Shown here piece by piece: positions 43,381-52,346 of a DNA stretch of 64,000 bases; positions within the stretch are counted from its first letter, which is position 1, and every line of letters starts with the position of its first letter. The notes under the pieces were generated by a model. That model did no database searches. It was not told where the DNA came from and saw nothing but the letters and a program-made list of their open reading frames with translations. Made by a program: the position numbers and the translations under genes. The DNA is from Terrimonas ferruginea DSM 30193. GTDB taxonomy: Bacteria > Bacteroidota > Bacteroidia > Chitinophagales > Chitinophagaceae. Where the stretch lies: positions 1-64,000 of the forward strand of contig NZ_KE384399.1 in NCBI RefSeq assembly GCF_000425585.1. Reading direction: 5' to 3'.

Positions 43381-45702
43381 CTAGAGATCGACGTGTTTAA
43401 CCATGATCTTAATGTCCCGGTTGCGGCCTTTGTCGTCGGTACAGGAGATTTTTACCGGCCCGTCGGGTGGCATGAAGAATTGTTTTTCAGACGGGTGACC
43501 GCTTTTGAAGAATTTATTGTCTATATACCAATATACCTTGCTCACATCGTTCGCAGTTTTGCACATCAGTTGCAGCGGCTCGGGATTTTTCTTACTGATC
43601 AGGTATTCGGTGCCGTTGACCGGCGAATGGATCACAGGCGCATTGCCTTTAAAGATCAGCTGACAGTCAGGATTATGCGGCGGAATAGCTTCGTAAGGAA
43701 GATGATTGTCTGCCAGCCAGCCCTGCATATCGGGATCGATTACCTTGTACATTTTCTTTTTGTATCCTGCCAACGGCGCGCAACTCCGGCAGTAGGATAT
43801 TTTTTCTGCCGCGTCTACCATTACTTCCTGGCGGTTGTTGCAGGTCTGAGTTGCAGACAACAGCGGAATAAAATAATCGGTCACCAGGTTGGTGCAATGA
43901 TCGGATGGCGGCAGTCCTGTTTCGCTGCATACCTGCCGGATGTCGAGATCGGATGGTTGATTGAACCATTCGCGGTCGTTGTCGTAATCGAGCGTGTTGA
44001 ATATTTTAAACAACAGCGGCGTTGCCGTGTTCGCACCACTCAATGCTGCCACACCCACGCCCGAAAAGTTACCGGTCCATACGCCTATTGTATAGTTTTT
44101 ATTATAACCGATGCTCCAGGCATCGCGACGCCCATAACTGGTGCCGGTCTTCCAGGCGATCTTCGGCATGCGCTCGGTGGCGGTCCAGTTGAGCGGAAAA
44201 TCGGGACGGTTTACTTTGGACAAAATTTCATTCACCATATAGGCCGCCGCAGGACTGATCATTGAAAAGCTCTGCGTAGAGGAGTCGCCCGAAGTAAACG
44301 ACGGCGCGTAATATTTTCCTTCGTTGGAAAATGCGGAGAACAGAGCAGTCAGTTCTTCCAGTGTGGTACCGCAGCCACCCAGGATCAGCGACAGTCCGAG
44401 TTTGCGCTGGTCTTTCTGTACCTGGCGGAAACGGCATTGCACCAGTTTATGAATGAATTTTTCCGCCGTCAGCAGCTTCAGACTTTTAACGGCCGGAATA
44501 TTCAGGGAGTGCTCCAGCGCATATTCTACGGTAACGTAACCGTTGAATTTCTTGTCATAGTTTTCGGGTGCGTACCCTTCATAGTTGACCGGCACGTCGG
44601 TGAGAATGGTTTTGGGTGTGAGCAGTCCTTCATCAAAACACATCGCATAAAGCAGCGGCTTCAAGGTACTGCCGGGCTGCCGTATCGCCCGGACGCCGTC
44701 CACCTGTCCGCCGTCCGTTGTATCCGCAAAGTCTGCCGAACCCACATACGTGATCACCTGGTGGGTTCGGTTGTCGATAACGACCACTGCTGCGTTGCGG
44801 ATTTGTTGCAGCCGCTGTGAGCGGATATAATCTGCTACCAGCTTCTCCGTTTTTAATTGTGTATTGAGACGGATATGCGTTTTTGTATTGACATCACCCG
44901 AGCGGGCAAGTCTGTAGGACAGATGGGGGGCATGATGTGGCACAACGCCCCGCGTAGCCGTGAGCGGTTCCGCCAAAGCATCGGCGATCTCTTTTTCAGA
45001 AAACAAATGATCACGGGCAAATTTATTCAGCCAGCGGTTGCGTTCTTCCACGATCAATCCGTTCGACCGGCCGATGACGAGCGAAGAAGGGCGGTTGGGA
45101 ATGATGCTGAGCGCGGTGATTTCTGCCAGCGAAAGGTGATCCGGATTTTTTCCAAAATATAAATAAGAAGCCGCCTTCACGCCTTCGATATTGCCGCCGT
45201 AAGGAACGAGATTGAGGTACATCTGCAGAATCTCATCCTTGCTGTATTTCCATTCCAGTTGAAAAGCGCGGAAGGTTTCTACCATTTTACTCCAGAGGTT
45301 ACGCGGACGAGGTTCCAGCGCACGCGCCACCTGCATCGTGATGGTGCTGGCGCCACTGGTTCTTTTCATGCGGATTAAATTCATGATAGCCGCGCGTGCC
45401 ACCGCTACTACATTTATGCCGGGGTGTGAGTAAAAATATTTATCTTCTTTTGCCACGATGGTCTTGCGGAGCAACGGCGATATTTCGTTCAATTCTGTTT
45501 TCATGCGCCATTTCTCATCGGGCGTGAGGTAGGCGTTCATGATTTCTCCGCGATCATCGAGTATTACGCGGGAATAATTTACTTTATCAGGTAAAGGGAA
45601 CAGCCAGTTGGCCAGCACAAACAGGCAAAACAACCCCACAATGCCGATGCCGGTGCGGATCAGCAGGCGCTTCCAGTTAATGCGGGGTAGCTTCAATTTC
45701 AT
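43381..45702 (-). CDS. pbpC: Penicillin-binding protein 1C
   Basis: The 773-residue bifunctional peptidoglycan synthase has one N-terminal membrane anchor (about 12-34). The GT51 glycosyltransferase domain has Glu86 in KEDKYFYSHPG and the second site SGASTITMQVAR. The transpeptidase has the SxxK nucleophile Ser345 with Lys348 (GSTLKP) and the KTGTS motif at 518-522. The last 90 residues form the PbpC-specific C-terminal domain. PBP1C in Gram-negatives is often paired with alpha-2-macroglobulin, and here that gene diverges from it 189 bases away. A -7-like box TAATTTCG lies upstream. Confidence 0.95.
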   Translation of the reverse strand: MKLKLPRINWKRLLIRTGIGIVGLFCLFVLANWLFPLPDKVNYSRVILDDRGEIMNAYLTPDEKWRMKTELNEISPLLRKTIVAKEDKYFYSHPGINVVAVARAAIMNLIRMKRTSGASTITMQVARALEPRPRNLWSKMVETFRAFQLEWKYSKDEILQMYLNLVPYGGNIEGVKAASYLYFGKNPDHLSLAEITALSIIPNRPSSLVIGRSNGLIVEERNRWLNKFARDHLFSEKEIADALAEPLTATRGVVPHHAPHLSYRLARSGDVNTKTHIRLNTQLKTEKLVADYIRSQRLQQIRNAAVVVIDNRTHQVITYVGSADFADTTDGGQVDGVRAIRQPGSTLKPLLYAMCFDEGLLTPKTILTDVPVNYEGYAPENYDKKFNGYVTVEYALEHSLNIPAVKSLKLLTAEKFIHKLVQCRFRQVQKDQRKLGLSLILGGCGTTLEELTALFSAFSNEGKYYAPSFTSGDSSTQSFSMISPAAAYMVNEILSKVNRPDFPLNWTATERMPKIAWKTGTSYGRRDAWSIGYNKNYTIGVWTGNFSGVGVAALSGANTATPLLFKIFNTLDYDNDREWFNQPSDLDIRQVCSETGLPPSDHCTNLVTDYFIPLLSATQTCNNRQEVMVDAAEKISYCRSCAPLAGYKKKMYKVIDPDMQGWLADNHLPYEAIPPHNPDCQLIFKGNAPVIHSPVNGTEYLISKKNPEPLQLMCKTANDVSKVYWYIDNKFFKSGHPSEKQFFMPPDGPVKISCTDDKGRNRDIKIMVKHVDL

Positions 45703-45717
45703 TCAGGACTGTTTGCA

Positions 45718-45725
45718 CGAAATTA
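45718..45725 (-). promoter_or_regulatory. Candidate -7 box of pbpC
   Basis: Minus-strand TAATTTCG matches TAnnTTTG at seven of eight positions, 16 bases before the pbpC ATG. Confidence 0.35.
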
Positions 45726-45891
45726 TGGAATTGCACATTCGCATCATCTCAATACCACGAAGAGGTATAAGTGAACAAATTTGCGGAAGAGTGGTATGGT
45801 TATATTTCGGGTTTTCGATACCTTTCATTTGTATTCCAAAACGCCTCTCTTGAAACCATTTCCGGTTTTGATTATATTAAATCTTTCCAAC

Positions 45892-48800
45892 ATGCGCATC
45901 AGAAGCCTGCTTCTTACCGTAATCACTTTATCGGTACTGGCCATTTCCTGCAAACGCAATGGCATCCGCCTGGATTATACGAACGCCAAAGGCGAAGTGC
46001 CGCTGCTGACCAATCTTGTTTTCCGATTCGATCAGTCGCTGGTATCCGACTCCCTGCTGAATGCGTGGGACAGTACAGAGTATGTAACCTTCGAGCCGGC
46101 TATCAAAGGCCGCTTTCGTTGGGAAAGTCCGGACGAATTGGTGTTTTCTCCGTCCGAACCGCTTTCTCCGGCTACGAATTACAAAGCAAAAGTCAAAAGC
46201 GGTGTACTGAAGTACAGCAAATTCAACAACGTTAAGAATGCAGACAAGATCAATTTCCATACGCCTTCGCTTTCTCTGGCCAATTCGCAGGTGATGTGGC
46301 AGGGGGAAAGCAATACCTCCGCCATTCCGCAGATGGACCTCGTGTTTAATTATAAAGTGAATCCGGCGGAGTTAAAAGACCGCCTCAGGATCGAGGTCGA
46401 GGGCAAAAAACAGGACTTCACGATGGTGACCGTTTCACCCGATACAAGGATTACGGTCCGGCTCACCGGTCTCAAACTGGAAGATAAGGATTATGAAACG
46501 CGCGTAACCATCGGCAAAGGATTGAAACCTGAGGGCGGCGGCAACAGCACGTCGGAAGACCTGAGCACCAATCTCTCCATTCCTTCACCCTATGTGTTAT
46601 CTATCCAGGATATGGAATCGGAGCACGACGGCGCAGAAGGCATGATCCGTTTTTATACCAGCCAGCAATTGACCGGGCAAAGCCTGAAAGAGTTTGTAAG
46701 GTTTGAACCGTCCCTCGAATACACGACAGAAATCACCGACAACGGTTTTATCCTGCGCAGTGATAAGTTCGATGCCGAGAAATCATACATGGTGCGTATC
46801 CTGAAAGGCCTGCGCGGCAAGATCGGCGGTGTGTTGAAAGAGGATTATGAAGGAAGCGTTGCCTTCGGCGAAATGGAAGCGGATATCAAATTCACCAATA
46901 GCAAAGCGGTCTATCTTTCCCGCCAGGGCAACCGCAATGTGGAAATCCGCGTTACCAATGTGCCGAAAGTAAAACTGGTGATCTCGAAAATATACGAGAA
47001 CAACCTCATCAACGCACAGCGGTATGGTTACTATCCCCGCGAAAAAACATCCGGTGGTTACGAAGAAGAAGGAGATTATTACGATGACTACAGCAGCGGT
47101 GATGTGACGTTGGGTGATGTGATCTACGAAAAAGAAATCGATACACGCTCACTTCCCAAAAGCGGAGCCGGCCGCCTGCTGAACTTTTCTCAGTTCGAAG
47201 ACCGCCTGCCCGAATTCAAAGGTGTATATCATGTGATGATCCGCTCAACAGAAGACTACTGGGTGCGCGACAGCCGCTTTATTTCCATGTCCGATCTCGG
47301 ATTGATCGCGAAAGAAGGACAGGATAAATTATACGTGTTCGTCAACTCGATCAAATCCGCCTCACCGGCCGATAAAGTAAACGTAGCGGTGTATGCCGCC
47401 AACAACCAACTGATCGGCACCGGCAGCACCAATGCAGAAGGTGTGGCCGAGATCAGTACGGGCACTAAAAAAGACTATGCAGGATTCAGGCCGGCCATGG
47501 TGATCGCCAAAACCGCCGATGACTTCAACTATCTCCCCTTCAACAATACAAGAGTAAATACCTCCCGCTTTGAAGTGGGTGGCAAGCGCAACAATCCCAG
47601 CGGCCTGGATGCTTTTGTCTATGCCGAGCGCGATATCTATCGTCCGGGTGAGCGGATCAACTTCTCCGTGATCATCCGTGACAAACAATGGAAAACGCCG
47701 GAGAATATTCCTTTGAAGATGAAATTCCTGCTGCCGAATGGGAAGGAATTGAAAAGCTTCCGCAAAAACCTGAACGAAGAAGGTTCGCTCGAAGGCAATA
47801 TCGATCTTTCGTATTCAGCCATCACGGGTGGCTATACACTGGAAGTGTACAGCAGCAACGACCTGTTGCTGGCAAGCAAGAATTTTTCCGTCGAAGAATT
47901 TGTACCCGATCGCATTCGCGTAAACACCAAACTGAACAAGGAATTCCTGCGCCCCGGTGAGTCCGCCGCGCTCACCATCAACGCGATGAACTTCTTCGGG
48001 CCTCCTGCTGCCAACCGCAATTATGAGACGGAGATCCAGGTAAAACAAAAATATTTCTCCGCGGAAAAATTCAGCGACTTCGATTTCACGTTGGCCAATC
48101 AAAACAGTTTCTTTGATAAAGTAGTCCGGCAGGGTAAGACCGATGAGGCCGGTAATGCGAATGAAGCATACGAAGTGCCGGCAACCTATGCCAACATGGG
48201 GGCACTGCAGGCAAACTTCTACAGCACGGTGTTCGACGAAACCGGGCGTCCGGTAAGCCGCATGAGCTCTGTTGACATCTTCACGCAGGACGCCTTCTTC
48301 GGCATCAAGCGCGACTGGTATTATTATTACCCGCTGAATCAACCGGTGAAGTTTACACTCGCTTCCGTTAACCGCCAGGGAGAACCGATGAGCGCAAAGG
48401 CGCGTATCGAAGTGATCAAACACGAATACCGTACGGTACTTACGCGCAGCGGAAGTTATTTCCGTTATGATTCGCAGAAGGAAGACAAATTGGTTTCAGA
48501 AATAGAAATGAACATTGGTGATAAAACACCTTATTCTTTTGTACCGCGTTCACCCGGTGATTATGAAATACGTATTTTTCGTCCCGGTGCCAACAACTAT
48601 GTAAGCAAATCATTCTACAGTTATGGCAGCTACGGTGGCAATAACAATTCATTTGAAGTAAACACCGAAGGCAATATCGAAATACAGTTGGATAAAAAAT
48701 CTTACCTCACCGGTGAAAGTGTGAAAGCGCTTTTCAAAACACCGTTCAATGGTAAGATGCTGGTGACGGTGGAAACAGATCATGTGGTTTCTTATCAATA

Positions 48801-51297
48801 CGTAAATGTTGAGAACCGTACGGCCAGCGTGGACCTGAAAATGTCTGCCGATCATGTGCCGAACGCTTACATCACCGCTACGCTGATCAAACCGCATGAG
48901 GTATCGGACATTCCGCTGACGGTGGCGCATGGCTTCCAGAATGTATCCGTGGAAGAAAAAGGAAGAAAAATTCCGGTAGAGATTGTCGCCGCTAAAACGG
49001 TGCGTTCGAAAACGAAGCAGAAGATAAAGGTAAAAGCCGCACCCGGCAGCTTTGTAACACTCTCCGCCGTTGATAATGGTGTTTTGCAGATCACCGATTT
49101 CAAAACACCGGATCCGTACGATTATTTCTACCAGAAAAAAGCCTTACAGGTAACGGGTTATGACTTATATCCGTTACTGTTTGCCGAAGTGCGTGCCCGC
49201 CTCAGCAGCACTGGGGGTGATGGAGAATTGTCGATGGATAAACGTGTGAACCCGATGCCGGCCAAACGTGTGAAAGTGGTTAGCTACTGGAGCGGTATTG
49301 CCAAGGCAAACGGCAGCGGTGAAGCGACGTTTGAAGTGGACATTCCGCAGTTCAGCGGTGAACTGCGGCTAATGGCTGTGTCCTATAAAGGTCAGCGCTT
49401 TGGTGCCACCTCCAATACCATGACGGTAGCCGATCCCATTGTAATCAGTACGGCATTGCCGCGTTTCCTCAGTCCGGGCGATACGGTGCACGTACCGGTA
49501 ACGATCAGCAATACCACCGACAAAGCCACGAATGTATCCGCTTCAATCAGTGTAGACAACGGAGCGATAAAAGTGCTCTCGGGCAATAATCAATCCATTA
49601 GTCTTAATCCGAAATCGGAGGGTCGCGCGGCCTTTAGCCTGGTAGCTGATCCGAAAATCGGTGTAGGCAAAATCACGGTAACGGTAAACGGGCTGGGCGA
49701 GAAGTTTACGGATGAAACAGAGATCTCGGTTCGTCCTCCTTCCACGCTGCAGAAAGTAACGGGCGCCGGCACGCTTGAAGGCGGTTCGACGCAGAAACTG
49801 ACTATCGGTCTCAGCGACTTCCTGCCCGGCAGTACGAATTATAAATTAGTGGTGAGCCGTTCACCTGCGTTGGAACTGGGAGAACAATTAAGATACCTTG
49901 TTCAATATCCGTATGGATGCACGGAGCAAACGATCTCTGCCGCATTCCCGCAATTGTATTACGGCGATCTGGCCGATCTGATGCAACTGGGTAAAGCCAG
50001 CAGAACGAATGCTAATACCAATATCATGGAAGCGATCCGCAAAATCAAAATGCGACAGTTATATAATGGTGCCGTTACACTCTGGGACGGCGGTGGCACC
50101 GAAGACTGGTGGACCACCATCTACGCGGCACACTTCTTACTCGAAGCAAAGAAAGCAGGCTTTGAAGTAGAGGCGAACCTGATCGAAACATTGCTCAACT
50201 ATGTGAGCAACCGGCTGAAGAACCGTGAGCTCATCACCTATTATTACAACCGCGATCAGAACCGCAAGATCGCGCCGAAGGAAGTGGCGTATGGTCTTTA
50301 TGTACTGGCATTGGCAGGCCGAAGCAATGTACCGGCAATGAACTATTACAAAGCCAATACAGCGATTCTTGCGCTGGATAGCCGTTACCTGCTATCGGCC
50401 GCTTATGCAACGGCCGGTGACCGCCGCTCGTTTGCTGCAATGCTGCCGGGATCATTCAGCGGTGAAGTATCTGTACCGCAAACAGGCGGTAGCTTCTATT
50501 CCGATGTCCGCGACGAAGCGATTGCGTTGAATGCATTGCTGGATGTGGATCCGGGTAATGCGCAGATCGGCATCATGGTAAAACATGTAGCAGAAAAATT
50601 GAAAGCGCGTCGTTACCTCAGTACACAGGAACGTGCATTCGGATTCCTGGCATTGGGCAAACATGCGCGCCGCGCCAATCAATCGACGGCGGGTGTGGAA
50701 ATACGTGCGGGAGGTAAAGTGGTAGCGAAAGCCGACAATGGCCAGTGGAGCGGTGATATGGCTGCACTGAAGAGCACACAGATCGAGCTGGTGGCAAAAG
50801 GTTCCGGTAAGCTGTATTACTTCTGGGAAGCGGAAGGCATCAGCGCCAGCGGGGCTTATCGTGAGGAAGACAGTTACCTGAAAGTGCGCAAACGTTTCTA
50901 TGATCGCTCAGGTAATCCGCTTTCGGAAAGCAGTTTCCGTCAGAATGATCTGATCATTATCGGCATCACGCTGGAGAAATCATTCTCTACGCCGGTGGAG
51001 AATGTGGTGATCACCGATCTGTTGCCGGCAGGTTTTGAAATAGAGAATCCGCGTACGAAAGATATACCCGGTATGGATTGGATCAAAGATGCCTTCACGC
51101 CGACAGCGCTCGATGTGCGGGATGACCGTATTCATTTCTTTGTCGATGCCAATTCAGCGAAGCAGGTATATTATTATGCGGTACGTGCGGTGTCGCCGGG
51201 TAAATATAAAATGGGACCTGTGAGTGCCGATGCGATGTATAACGGCGAGTATCATTCGTATAATGGAGCAGGGTATATTGAAGTGAGGCAGCAGTAA
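45892..51297 (+). CDS. Bacterial alpha-2-macroglobulin lipoprotein
   Basis: The ATG at 45892 gives a lipoprotein signal (MRIRSLLLTVITLSVLAISC, lipobox AISC) and 1801 residues; longer starts would hide this signal. Macroglobulin-type beta domains fill the first half (MG1 signature region RYTWSPDE-like FRWESPDELVFSPSEPLSPAT, then YRPGERINFSVIIRD). The thioester motif GCTEQ is present with Cys1343 and Gln1346, inside the alpha-alpha toroid domain. It should trap attacking proteases by covalent linkage in the periplasm or at the envelope, protecting the cell when the wall is breached. Divergent pairing with pbpC supports this role. A weak box TACCTTTC (45819-45826) may be its promoter. Confidence 0.94.
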   Translation: MRIRSLLLTVITLSVLAISCKRNGIRLDYTNAKGEVPLLTNLVFRFDQSLVSDSLLNAWDSTEYVTFEPAIKGRFRWESPDELVFSPSEPLSPATNYKAKVKSGVLKYSKFNNVKNADKINFHTPSLSLANSQVMWQGESNTSAIPQMDLVFNYKVNPAELKDRLRIEVEGKKQDFTMVTVSPDTRITVRLTGLKLEDKDYETRVTIGKGLKPEGGGNSTSEDLSTNLSIPSPYVLSIQDMESEHDGAEGMIRFYTSQQLTGQSLKEFVRFEPSLEYTTEITDNGFILRSDKFDAEKSYMVRILKGLRGKIGGVLKEDYEGSVAFGEMEADIKFTNSKAVYLSRQGNRNVEIRVTNVPKVKLVISKIYENNLINAQRYGYYPREKTSGGYEEEGDYYDDYSSGDVTLGDVIYEKEIDTRSLPKSGAGRLLNFSQFEDRLPEFKGVYHVMIRSTEDYWVRDSRFISMSDLGLIAKEGQDKLYVFVNSIKSASPADKVNVAVYAANNQLIGTGSTNAEGVAEISTGTKKDYAGFRPAMVIAKTADDFNYLPFNNTRVNTSRFEVGGKRNNPSGLDAFVYAERDIYRPGERINFSVIIRDKQWKTPENIPLKMKFLLPNGKELKSFRKNLNEEGSLEGNIDLSYSAITGGYTLEVYSSNDLLLASKNFSVEEFVPDRIRVNTKLNKEFLRPGESAALTINAMNFFGPPAANRNYETEIQVKQKYFSAEKFSDFDFTLANQNSFFDKVVRQGKTDEAGNANEAYEVPATYANMGALQANFYSTVFDETGRPVSRMSSVDIFTQDAFFGIKRDWYYYYPLNQPVKFTLASVNRQGEPMSAKARIEVIKHEYRTVLTRSGSYFRYDSQKEDKLVSEIEMNIGDKTPYSFVPRSPGDYEIRIFRPGANNYVSKSFYSYGSYGGNNNSFEVNTEGNIEIQLDKKSYLTGESVKALFKTPFNGKMLVTVETDHVVSYQYVNVENRTASVDLKMSADHVPNAYITATLIKPHEVSDIPLTVAHGFQNVSVEEKGRKIPVEIVAAKTVRSKTKQKIKVKAAPGSFVTLSAVDNGVLQITDFKTPDPYDYFYQKKALQVTGYDLYPLLFAEVRARLSSTGGDGELSMDKRVNPMPAKRVKVVSYWSGIAKANGSGEATFEVDIPQFSGELRLMAVSYKGQRFGATSNTMTVADPIVISTALPRFLSPGDTVHVPVTISNTTDKATNVSASISVDNGAIKVLSGNNQSISLNPKSEGRAAFSLVADPKIGVGKITVTVNGLGEKFTDETEISVRPPSTLQKVTGAGTLEGGSTQKLTIGLSDFLPGSTNYKLVVSRSPALELGEQLRYLVQYPYGCTEQTISAAFPQLYYGDLADLMQLGKASRTNANTNIMEAIRKIKMRQLYNGAVTLWDGGGTEDWWTTIYAAHFLLEAKKAGFEVEANLIETLLNYVSNRLKNRELITYYYNRDQNRKIAPKEVAYGLYVLALAGRSNVPAMNYYKANTAILALDSRYLLSAAYATAGDRRSFAAMLPGSFSGEVSVPQTGGSFYSDVRDEAIALNALLDVDPGNAQIGIMVKHVAEKLKARRYLSTQERAFGFLALGKHARRANQSTAGVEIRAGGKVVAKADNGQWSGDMAALKSTQIELVAKGSGKLYYFWEAEGISASGAYREEDSYLKVRKRFYDRSGNPLSESSFRQNDLIIIGITLEKSFSTPVENVVITDLLPAGFEIENPRTKDIPGMDWIKDAFTPTALDVRDDRIHFFVDANSAKQVYYYAVRAVSPGKYKMGPVSADAMYNGEYHSYNGAGYIEVRQQ

Positions 51298-51298
51298 T

Positions 51299-51410
51299 AG
51301 GTGAAAGGTTTAAGGTGTATGGTGTAAGGTTAAACAGCCTTTGTTGAGTAGTAAGTTTTAAGTGATAAGTACGGCTCTACATTCACTATTCACCATTGAC
51401 GATTCACGAC
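51299..51410. repeat. Composite heptamer tract after the alpha-2-macroglobulin gene
   Basis: Three families follow each other: GGTGTAAG-like units (51299-51330), AACAGCC core (51332-51338), TAAGTTT-like units (51346-51371), then TTCACCA/TTGACGA units (51381-51410). Confidence 0.8.
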
Positions 51411-51432
51411 CAAACAGTTTGACTTTTAAATT

Positions 51433-51466
51433 AAAAAAGCTGACCCATACAGGTCAGCTTTTTTTT
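51433..51466. terminator. Bidirectional terminator between the alpha-2-macroglobulin and USP genes
   Basis: GCTGACC (51439-51445) and GGTCAGC (51452-51458) pair around a six-base loop, flanked by an A run on the left and a T run on the right. It can serve both converging genes. Confidence 0.85.
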
Positions 51467-51490
51467 CGTTCAGAGGATTCTAAAAACGGG

Positions 51491-52306
51491 TCATGATTTA
51501 TTACTGTTGACCGTAACCACCGGAATACGCGACGCGTAAGAAAGCAGGCGGTTGGTCAATGTACTCCACAGGCCAGGGAGGCGGAAGTCTTTAACAGGGT
51601 TAACCATAATCAGGTCAGCATTGATCTTGCGGGAAAAATCCAGTGTACTCTTGGCGAGGTTCTGGCCTTCCAGCAGGAAACATTGCACAGGAATCGTCGA
51701 AATACTTTGTACAATCTCAAGGGCTTTGTCTACCACGTTATCATGACCGTCTGCGTGTTTGCGCAGCGATACAAAATAAACGGTTGATTTGAAAGCGCGT
51801 CCGAGTAATGCAGCTAAACGTATCTGGCGCATCGGAATTTCTCCGGATACGGGCAATACAATTTTTTTGAAATGATAGATCAGTCCGCTTGAACGAACGG
51901 CCAGTACAGGAATGTTTGTTTTTTTGGCAAGGCGGCTGATGGAAACGGAGGATATCAATCGTTGAACGAGGTTGAAACGAGAAAGCCCGGTAACGACCAG
52001 GTCCATTTCATAACGGCGGATATAATCGGACAGTGCGCGCATTTTACTGCCGGTGATCACACTGATCTCGATATGGCCTTCTCCGCTGAGATGATTCTGG
52101 TAGGCGGTTTTAATCTGCTCCAATTTGCGGAGCGCCGTGTCCACCGATCGTTGTCTGCCGGCTTCATTCTTGCGCTTGCCGGTTACATGCACCAGGTGGA
52201 TGTTGCATTGAAAACTGTTTGCCAATTCAACTGCCTTGGCGATAGCCCATTTGTTGCGTACCGCAAAATCTACCGGTACCAGGATATTGTACAATTTGTT
52301 ATCCAT
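51491..52306 (-). CDS. Tandem-domain universal stress protein
   Basis: The 271-residue cytoplasmic protein has two UspA-like domains, about 1-140 (YNILVPVDFAVRNKWAIAKAVELA) and 145-271 (FKKIVLPVSGEIPMRQIRLAALLG). The ATP-loop G2xG9xG(S/T) is only partly kept in the first domain (VTGLSRFNLVQRLISSVS), so nucleotide binding is doubtful. It follows the fused glycosyltransferase/phosphatase gene by 40 bases in the same direction, so the two may form a stress-related unit. Confidence 0.88.
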   Translation of the reverse strand: MDNKLYNILVPVDFAVRNKWAIAKAVELANSFQCNIHLVHVTGKRKNEAGRQRSVDTALRKLEQIKTAYQNHLSGEGHIEISVITGSKMRALSDYIRRYEMDLVVTGLSRFNLVQRLISSVSISRLAKKTNIPVLAVRSSGLIYHFKKIVLPVSGEIPMRQIRLAALLGRAFKSTVYFVSLRKHADGHDNVVDKALEIVQSISTIPVQCFLLEGQNLAKSTLDFSRKINADLIMVNPVKDFRLPGLWSTLTNRLLSYASRIPVVTVNSNKS

Positions 52307-52346
52307 AATCGTTTTTTGGGTTATAGATAATTAACAGATTAAATTT

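Noticed and set aside
45781-45891. Upstream start for alpha-2-macroglobulin
   Set aside because: It would add 37 residues ahead of a clear lipoprotein signal peptide.
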